Shown one piece after another: positions 56,180 to 64,000 of a stretch of 64,000 bases of DNA. The stretch is taken from assembly GCA_029964075.1 (NCBI GenBank), contig CM057144.1:12175281-12239280 (forward strand). Reading direction: 5' to 3'. Within the stretch, counting starts at the first letter, position 1. Every line of letters starts with the position of its first letter. Position numbers and translations under genes: made by a program. The notes under the pieces were generated by a model that saw only the letters and a program-made list of their open reading frames with translations, ran no database searches and had not been told where the DNA came from. The DNA comes from Patiria pectinifera (taxonomy: Eukaryota; Echinodermata; Asteroidea; Valvatida; Asterinidae).

Positions 56180-57316
56180 TTATGTCAAGTCATCATCATC
56201 AAAGAGATCATCAAAATCTGTGGTCAAGTATAAAATGCAAACACAATTTGTTAAAAAGAAAAGAAGTGAAACAGGAACAATGTATTTCACTTAATTTTTA
56301 CTATAATCTTGAAGGCACTATCCATATCTTAACCAGTTCGCCCCCATTCGGTGGTTTTTTTCTTTTCATTTTTGTCCACTACGTCTTCTTCCGTTTCATT
56401 TTGCCACAATGCCTCACAATTTTCCCTTCCCTGTTCCACGCTCAGGATTCACGTACCGTTGAAGAAATCACTGTGCACAGCCTTTTCATTTGCAGCCAAA
56501 TCCATGAGAAGTCCTGCTGTCCCTCCAGCCTGAAAATGCCATCAGACAAAAGCAAAACATCACTTTGAGTTTTTTCCAAACAAATTTCTACATAACGAGG
56601 TACATGTTTGTATTGAAATTGCATCATTCATTTAGATGATACACAGATTAAGTAAAATACAACCATGACAGCTACATGTACAGCTGATGTAGGATTGTAG
56701 TCCATGGACAAAGTAGTGACATAAAGGTTTTTTTCCTAATTTTTTTTTGTTTATTTGGATTTGGAAAGAGTGTTGCATCCTGACACCATTTGTTTTATGT
56801 ATAAGGTATACATTTCACAATGAAGGTATAACTGATTGGTATTGCAAAAATGTTTAAAGGACATGAATTGGTGTTGCAATTTTGTCAGGATATACTTTGA
56901 AAATGTTCCTGTGAACTCTCTGTAGACTTTGTACACAACCACTGAAGTGGCGTCTAGATAGGCCTAGCTACATAAGTACAGTACAGCATGTACAGACATA
57001 TGACAAACATAATTCTTTCCATCATGCATTTTTTGTGAACACTGACAAATGTCATCATGATCATCTATAAACCAATTACCAATAAAACGAAGATAAACAT
57101 GGAGCAGCTGAATTTCTTAATCTAATCTGTTTCAACATTAAAGAGGGCGCCCTCTATATCCACAGTTAAACAGTTTTCATACGCCACAGTAGGAGTCCCA
57201 TGACTTCACTTCCCTTCTTATTAAAAAACAAATCCAAAGACGCTCACCTCGTCCAGATCCACATAAGGTCCAGACCCTTCAGGAAACATCTCATCAACTG
57301 CCACAGTGGGCTTCAT
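56180..57316 (-). CDS. COPS9: COP9 signalosome subunit 9 (MYEOV2-like)
   Basis: Tiny acidic subunit of the COP9 signalosome, which removes NEDD8 from cullin-RING ligases. Exons in transcript order: 57316-57248, 56529-56457, 56217-56180, with phases 0 and 1; 180 nt and 59 residues. The sequence [14 protein letters not shown] then [30 protein letters not shown] and the acidic tail [11 protein letters not shown] track vertebrate COPS9 (57 residues) nearly residue by residue. The exon 1/2 and 2/3 joins fall inside conserved motifs and restore them exactly, which supports the splice sites. It lies 860 bp downstream of the LAMP-like gene on the same strand. No poly(A) signal was assigned. Confidence 0.95.
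56770..56958. mobile_element. TTGCAACC-ended MITE in COPS9 intron 1
   Basis: TGTTGCATCCTGACACC to CTGAAGTGGCGTCTAG with the shared CTGTAGACTTTGTACACAAC core. It lies between COPS9 exons 1 and 2. Confidence 0.65.
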
Positions 57317-58174
57317 TATGACAGAAAACAACGGCAATATACCGGGCAACTTTACAGCGAAAAATCACTTCTGCGTGCGATTATCTACCAAACTAGCTTC
57401 CTGTATACGTCGAATTAATGTGCGCGACTGCTATTAGAACCTTGGAAACTGGCTCCGGAAGAAAAGCACCAGACTGCGCAGAGCGCAAGGGAGTGCGCCA
57501 CCTATCGATCTCTTTAATGCAATTTCTCAAAGGAGTTTCCAATCTACGGCTTCGTTCCAGTATGGCTTCACCACTTGGGCGTCAGAATAACAGTTGGGAT
57601 TAGGAGAAAACCCGTACAGAAGAAAATGAGTCCGAGTCTCCAAAGTAACGGGCTTCTAAACCATGTGAAACCAAACTGCAGCCGAAACCTAGGTTTCAAA
57701 ACCCCAATTAATATACTTTAATTCGCTCGTATGCAGGCAAGAAATTAATTAACACTGAACATGCAAGTATTACCTCTTCATTGTTTACCATGGCTACAAA
57801 AAAGAAAGGAAATAAATAAATAAAGCGGGAATATTACTAACGCAATTAAGATATAGACACTAGAATGATTTATCGCAACAAAAAAATCGTAATGCCATAA
57901 GATTTATGACGTGAACAATTCCTAGCATTTACGAGAAAAAAATAAGAACTGGAAATGGCAAAATACATTATCAAAAATGGCAAAGATGTGAGATAAAATC
58001 TCCAAGATTAAGATTACATTTGAGCAAAGTTTCTAAGTTCAAGGTAGTTGACTCAATCATATATGTACGCGTTCCAACGCAGAAAATGTTGATTTATGTT
58101 CATATACAATGATATGGTTTCAATTTATGTACATAGTTTTAGAGAATGATGTAGCCTTTACTCCAGAAGGTTCA
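57317..58174. other. COPS9 promoter and LAMP-like 3' flank
   Basis: 860 bp between two same-strand genes. It must hold the COPS9 5' UTR/promoter and the LAMP-like 3' UTR. No obvious minus-strand AATAAA. Confidence 0.5.
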
Positions 58175-61100
58175 TCAACCGTCCTGGATGTTGTAGTACG
58201 GCGGCAGTTTAGTCTTAGATCTCTTGATTGCACAGGCTGCAATCCCGACTAGAGCGACGACTACGACGATCCCTAGCAACACTGCCACGCCCACGACCAG
58301 TTTTTGGTTGTCCAAGATTTGGCATTCCACATCTGCAGGGTAAAAATAACTGAAGATAAGAAGTAGCTTGTGTCGATTATTTCAACAGATGATTCTTCAG
58401 AAAATGGATACAACTAAAAAAGATTATCCCTAGCAATCGGATTGCCCTCAAGTTCAGTGTATGGGCTGCTAAACTATAGGGGTCTTTTCATCGTATATCA
58501 CCCGATAAGGTATATTATGAGTCACTGTTTTATGTTAAGAAAGAAGGCCTAATTTATTGACACGTGAGCCATCTGGTCTAGGTGTTAGAGGGAGTCAGGG
58601 AGGAAAAGTTGAAATTTTGACTTGGAGAAGGAACGGTATAACTTTTTTTAACGAATGTGGCTGCGTTTAGTATGGCTATCGTAATGGAAATAGCCCTTCA
58701 TTGTTACCTTCCTCCCCATCTTCTATTGTTTGGTTTAGCCTGCCCCTCTCATCCACCACACCCCTGAGCTGAGTGTGTATCAGTCCAGCCAGGCATGCAG
58801 CATCTTATTTGCATAATTCTATTGCAAAGCCCCATGTGCTTGGAATTTGAACTGGCCATGAGCTTCAGTCTGCTGGGTGCTGTGCTAGGTTGTCTGTGGA
58901 GGGCTGTGCAGGTTTTGCCTGGGCGTGTCAAGGAAAGGCCTCTATGTAATGACCAAGTAAGTTAGTGCATGACAACTTAGTTAAATCATAAATCTCCCAT
59001 TGGTAGGGAGTAGACTTATGGTGCTATTACCATAAGCTACCCCACTCACTGTGACCAAGCCCTGCCCTTTGTAATTTCTCATAATTAATCGTTTTCCTTG
59101 CATTTATTTCTACAACAAATTCCTTTATTCAGTACTTTAATTAAAGAACTTAAGTCGTAGTTGCACCTAAAATTAGAAGTAATTAGTAATAATTAGTAGA
59201 AATAAGTGGGCAGATCAATTCTTTCTTAACAAATTAATTTACTTGAAGCCTAAACATCTTCTCTCTCTCTACCAAGTTGTTTGTTTGTCTCGCTGCGGCA
59301 CCTGACCACGCTACACTATCATATCATTCGGCATAGTGTACCTCAAAACTTTTGTTAACTTCTTTTGCGTTGGTACTGTTTGTTGTTCTTCAGACTGACT
59401 TACGTACAAGGGTGAATGATGAACAAAAACTTGTACATCTAAAATGGTCTTATATTATCATGTTGCGGCCATCTATATTTTTTCCCCATTCAAATCAACG
59501 TAACCAAAGACTGGAAGGAAAAATAGTCTGGTTCCTTTTTGCACAAAACAACATCATTCAGTACTCTTATTGGGTACAGGGAACATGATTAAAATGGTGG
59601 TAGCTGATAGACCTTTCTACGCTTGGTTGGCAAACTGCTTTTTTGCCAACCACGGGTTGCAAAACTATGGAAGGTCCAACGCTGCAAAGATGAAGAAGAG
59701 TGATTACAGATAACCAAAATATTATTAGATTGAGGGAAATACAACATTGTCAACAAGGCCACAACATAATTCCTAAACATGGCTTTTTAGTTTGTATTGA
59801 GGGCGTTATGGGGACTTTTTTTTGGGGGGGGGATTTGGAAAAATATGATGCCAACCACGGCTTCAATTTATGCGCTTGTGGCAGCCCATATAAAATGGCG
59901 CCAATGTTTACAAACAAAAGAAAGGTCTATATACCTGGGCAATCAGACTTATCCTTGCATTCTTCAGCAAAAGGTTGGAACCTGATTTGTGTCAGGCGCA
60001 GTGACGTCACATGCGTCGTCACGATCAAGTCCTCTGAGCATGCGTAGGTCAACCCTTGCAGAACAGGCTCGTGCAAGAAGTTGTCGGACTTTGCCGTCTC
60101 CCAGGTTGAATTACCTTATTACCAGAAATGAATGGGAAAAACGGGAATTTCTTCCGATAAAATACATAGTGATGCATTATCTTTTTATCTTTTTCAATCA
60201 TAATTATGTATATAGGGGCTTAGTGATTTCCAATGAATGGAGAATGGTGAGCTTATGTTAAGTTGCATGTTAACTTACCATAAGGAACGTCGCCATCTTT
60301 AAACCGGGTTTTGTCAAACCGCCAGCCTGTCTTCACCTCGGTTAGATAGTAATGCTTGCTTTTGACGTCAAAGGTCAACCGAATGTACCACAGCGCATCG
60401 GCCGCCCCAAATGGATAGAGAAAGAAGAATCGTTCTGTGTTGTCGCACGCACTTGCAACGGTAGCACTGTCGGGATCGATATTAATGGCGACCTTGTCAT
60501 AACCCTGGGAACGGGAGCAGAATATAATTTGAGAAAAACGTGTGAACTTAAAAATAGTTGCATCTCCCATTTTATCGATAAACATGTATATTTCAAATTA
60601 AATCATTTGCAAGACTTGCATAATTCTTGATATTCTTTTGATTGGTGAAATTCAGGTTCTAAAAAAATGCCAAAATAGGCTACTTGGATCTGTTTGACAC
60701 GTATAGGCCTACTGGCTTAATGTGGTGGTGCTTAGCGTGTTATACCAAAGTTCTGAAAGCGCTTCACAATATTACCCTTTTCATCAGACCATGAGACCAG
60801 TTTTTTGCAGCAGCTCGAGATCAGTGCCGCCGTTCTGGTCTACATGTATATACTTCTTCACTCCTGGTCGGAGAGAGGCAATTGTAGTAAAGTGTCATGC
60901 GCAAGGGCAGAAGCACCGGTGTCTTGGGGTACAGTTGTTTGTATAAACCACGGTTCAAGCCTGACTTCAATGCAATCAGGTTGTCAATTACATTTTTTTG
61001 CAAAGAATAAAATTTACCCCATGTTTCATTTTGTAACTGATGTTGAACTGTGCTGCAAACGTCATCCTCATGCAAAGGGCGCCATCTCTGTTGAAAATCT

Positions 61101-61782
61101 TCCAGTCGCCTGCCGTCGGCTCGTGTGATGTGGTTGTTGTGTAGGTAGACTGTGTGAGAAAAAGTTTCTGCTCCCTCGTCGCTGATGCAAATAGTGGGGG
61201 AGGTTTACCTAAACCAAAAAAAAATCTGTTGGGACAAAGAGGCTCTTAATTTCCATAACGGCCCAGTCGAAAGATATCCAGACTTCTATCACAGTTTAGA
61301 TTCCTTAGCAAAATTATGAGATATTCTAGAGCAACATTAAAGCTAATTGGTTAGGTTCATCTGCAACGAATTTTCAAACATTTGAAGCTGTGGTTACCCT
61401 TCTTCTGTGTTGAGTTGTTGATTGTGTAGACATGTCATTGTTAGCAAGCTTTTAGCAGGCACTTCCGTTCATTTAAGTTTTTTTATGCAGGCCTAGATGC
61501 TTATAAAAATTACACCAAAGAGCCGAAGTAAAAATTATATATTTGTTTTCGAATGGTCTAACCCTATGTACGAACAAACGCAATGTGGGACTAAACTTAT
61601 ACGAAGGTAAGCAGGCTTGTCAAATTTTAACTGTACAACCAAAAAGTTACTCTTCTTCTTTAGGCGATTTTTCTCCAACTCTTGTTCTCATTACAATCTA
61701 CATAGTAATGCACAGGATGGAGGAAAAACTTACTTGAAGAAGAAAGCAGGATTGTTGCCAACAGGAATCTTTGGATCGACAT
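58175..61782 (-). CDS. Single-domain LAMP-family membrane protein (LAMP5/CD68-like)
   Basis: Predicted lysosomal/endosomal type I membrane protein. Exons in transcript order: 61782-61734, 61208-61018, 60504-60279, 60114-59935, 58332-58175. Frame is continuous over 804 nt, 267 residues. The signal peptide MSIQRFLLATILLSSS leads to a short Thr/Pro-rich head (YTTTTSHEPTAGDW), then one LAMP domain (~66-213): GALCMRMTFAAQFNISY, ATVASACDNTERF, GLTYACSEDL and RLTQIRFQPFAEEC. A hydrophobic helix (~227-251), a basic stop (KRSKTK) and the tail LPPYYNIQDG follow. YYNI is a YxxPhi sorting candidate, three residues from the C-terminus. The middle exon is 226 nt with phases 0/1, identical to exon 3 of the three-domain LAMP in this window. 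Extra cysteines lie in EECKDKSDCPDVECQ. The exon 1/2 join (an acceptor beginning GT) is the least certain, because the stalk is not conserved. The single domain and CMxxxFAAxF motif resemble LAMP5, but the tail does not, so no symbol is given. Confidence 0.85.
59607..59929. mobile_element. Possible MITE next to LAMP-like exon 4
   Basis: ATAGACCTTTCT at the left and AGAAAGGTCTATAT at the right, with inner GCCAACCACGG/CCAACCACGGGT pieces. It ends about 5 bp from the splice donor of exon 4 of the minus-strand LAMP-like gene. Confidence 0.55.
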
Positions 61783-64000
61783 TCTTGTTCAGCTTATACA
61801 TAGGTGGGAACAGCTACCTTATTGACTATAACCGTTGAATATACACAGGCACAGAACCATTTGCTGTTCACACCATTACTAAAGTCTACTGCATGTTTAT
61901 GTGCAACTTTGTCGTCGCATTGTTATGGATATAGTCTCGTTCAAAGTTCAAAAATCACTCAATCTGACACCCGAATTTTTTTCGGTGGCTGTGCCTGGAA
62001 CGTGCATTTTGACAAAACGCCAATTTTTGCTATGATGGCCCTGAAGGGACACGCACTCTCTTCAGATCATTGCAAATCTTTTCTTGAACATTCAAATTAT
62101 GCTGTGGCGGCGTCACCAAAAAATCAAATAATCAAAGTTACCGCGGATGTTTGTCAAGACCAAAATCCAGTTAAGAAAGCAAGAAAACTGCCACTTGAAT
62201 TTTTTAAACCAACCTTTTATTTTAGTGATCTGGGTATATTTATTACATCATTTCAAATGTCTCACGCGCAGGGCCTAGCTATTGCCCTTCTGCGTATGGC
62301 GGCCATCTTAGAGGGCCTCGTTTGTTATTTTAATTCAGTGTAACAATGAATGCACAAAATGTTTACTCGTCCCAGCAAAATGAAGGCGCTACCCTCCAAG
62401 ATGGCTGATAGGCATAAGGTCTGTACGGCATTGACCATTTGCTTTCAGAAGCCATCTTTGGGGTATTCTATTGTTACTATCTGAATTCATTAACAATACA
62501 CAAGAGGTCCACTTCTGCATATCCCCACGATGGACCAAAAGAAAACACTTCAAAGATGACTGCAATGCAACTGTTAGTGGATGGGGCCTGGTCGTTACAA
62601 AAATTAATATTGCAATTCTGGATATACGCAAGTATGTTATGGTTCAAAATATAGTGAATATTTGTTAGTATATTTCTTGAGACTAAAATATCAATCCGCG
62701 ATTAAGAAAACAATGATCTTATTTTAAGCTTTGTCCAGATCTCCATCTATATACCTAAGCAATACTACAAGAAATATTATTATTATTTTTTTTTTTACTG
62801 ATATTCAGTTGTACCAAACTGACCCCGAATGCCTTGCCAAGCTTGATTATTTCAAAGGCAAATTGACTATCTTTTTTGTCAGCATGTTCTCTAAAAACTC
62901 CTGGGTCAGATTGACCCCGATCTGAGTCTATATCCGCACAGTCCTTTTTTGTGTCAAAATGACACTTTTCTTGATCCAAATGATATAGAAAAAATGTCAT
63001 TTTGACCAGAAAAAAGTGTCATTTTGACCAAAAAATGTAAAATTTGACCAGGAAATAGGACTGTGCAGATTTAGGCTCAAATTCTGGGTCAAATCTGATC
63101 CAGAAGTGTTTAGTTCTCCTAACTTAATTTTGTTGATTTTGTTAAGTTTAATTCTCCTAACTTGATACGCACTACATCCGCATTACATTTCGAGTTATAT
63201 AAGTATTGATAGTGATCCCGAGACGGGACGTTTGCCCCGCCCTCCTACCGTCATCTGTCTTCTGGTTAAATAATGATTGAATTAAAACTGAGTACAGCAT
63301 TTCATTGCAGACATGGCAAAGGAACAGTTATATCTTCTGTGCTCTGCATGTACTTAATTATTGCAGTAAAAAGTTAACTGTATATCCAGCTTATGTATAC
63401 AGTTATATCCAGCTTATGTGCAGTAGCAATATACCTGTAGTCACTTTCCAAACTCCCATTACTACTGTTAAAGTTTCTTTAAAACAAACAAACAAAAAAG
63501 CAGCCCGCCTTTCTAGTTCCTATATACATGTAAAGAGTCATGTCTGGAAATAAATAAGTGGCTTTTGGCTCAAGTGCCAAATTAAATTTTCGGCTGTCAT
63601 TGTCATGAAGCATGCAGGATATTTACAAAGAAGCTAGGCTAATTAATGGACCGATCTAGTAAGCACCGCCCCGTGATGTTCTGACCAATCACAGCCGTGA
63701 TTTATGTCCGACGTGCGTGCACAAAAGTCCGACATGCGTGCACGCGCGTATGATGCGCGCGGCAGGAAAATGCATGGCATTTGAGGAGCAGGTGTTCATT
63801 TAGTACGCAGTGAACGGGGCTTTCTGGATCGGTCCATTGTGGCAAGATGCCTTGGACGGACTAACACAAACAGAAACAAGCACAAGTACACATGGACAGT
63901 TGGACCAAGACAGAAACCTACGTATTAGAACAATTTTTGTTTCCTCTCAATACGCACTTTTCTAGTTTTATCTGTCCGTTTTCATGCTTGGGTTCTGTCT
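61783..64000. other. Upstream flank of the LAMP-like gene
   Basis: Likely promoter near 61783-62000. A 179-codon plus-strand ORF at 61804-62343 has no recognisable motif. TGTCATTTTGACC motifs repeat near 62940-63050. A MITE lies at 63643-63838. Confidence 0.5.
63643..63838. mobile_element. AATGGACCGATC-ended MITE
   Basis: TAATGGACCGATCTAG and CTGGATCGGTCCATT at the two ends, with GC-rich CGACGTGCGTGCAC / CGACATGCGTGCAC repeats inside. Confidence 0.7.

Overview
This is intron-rich eukaryotic nuclear DNA. All five protein-coding genes recognised are animal genes. The non-coding sequence is full of short inverted-repeat transposons, tRNA-derived SINEs, LINE fragments and TACATG-type microsatellites. 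A marine invertebrate deuterostome (echinoderm, hemichordate or amphioxus) fits best, but the group is an inference and the species cannot be read from the sequence. No bacterial-type operons, CRISPR arrays or rRNA were seen.

Layout. (1) 2059-24601, + strand: an 11-exon gene for a 703-residue LAMP1-type lysosomal membrane glycoprotein. It has a Thr/Ala/Pro-rich stalk, three LAMP domains, one transmembrane helix and a GYQSV tail. Its stalk exon lies in a ~1.17 kb tandem duplication whose first copy is frameshifted. (2) 24602-32641: a long 3' flank with a 104-bp minisatellite and repeats, and no convincing gene. (3) 32642-38198, - strand: a 6-exon gene for golgin-45 (BLZF1), 400 residues. (4) 38857-52070, + strand: a 17-exon gene for WDR44, 983 residues, head-to-head with BLZF1 with 658 bp between the start codons. 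(5) 56180-57316, - strand: a 3-exon gene for COP9 signalosome subunit 9 (59 residues). (6) 58175-61782, - strand: a 5-exon gene for a second, single-domain LAMP-family protein (267 residues). 61783-64000 holds only repeats and unsupported ORFs.

The genes are not an operon. Four of the five act in membrane traffic or lysosomes: two LAMPs, golgin-45 (Golgi stacking, Rab2/GRASP55 partner) and WDR44 (Rab11 effector). COPS9 belongs to cullin deneddylation. Exon joins were chosen by GT/AG sites, reading-frame continuity and family resemblance; every join given here keeps frame.

The most interesting observations are the three-domain LAMP architecture, a probable poison or decayed copy of its stalk exon, a TTAA-flanked MITE carrying an 81-bp copy of the BLZF1 last-exon splice-acceptor region beside a perfect palindrome, a ~2 kb inverted-repeat element with eight copies of GGTAACGGAAGGAC, and a long charged helix at the WDR44 N-terminus.
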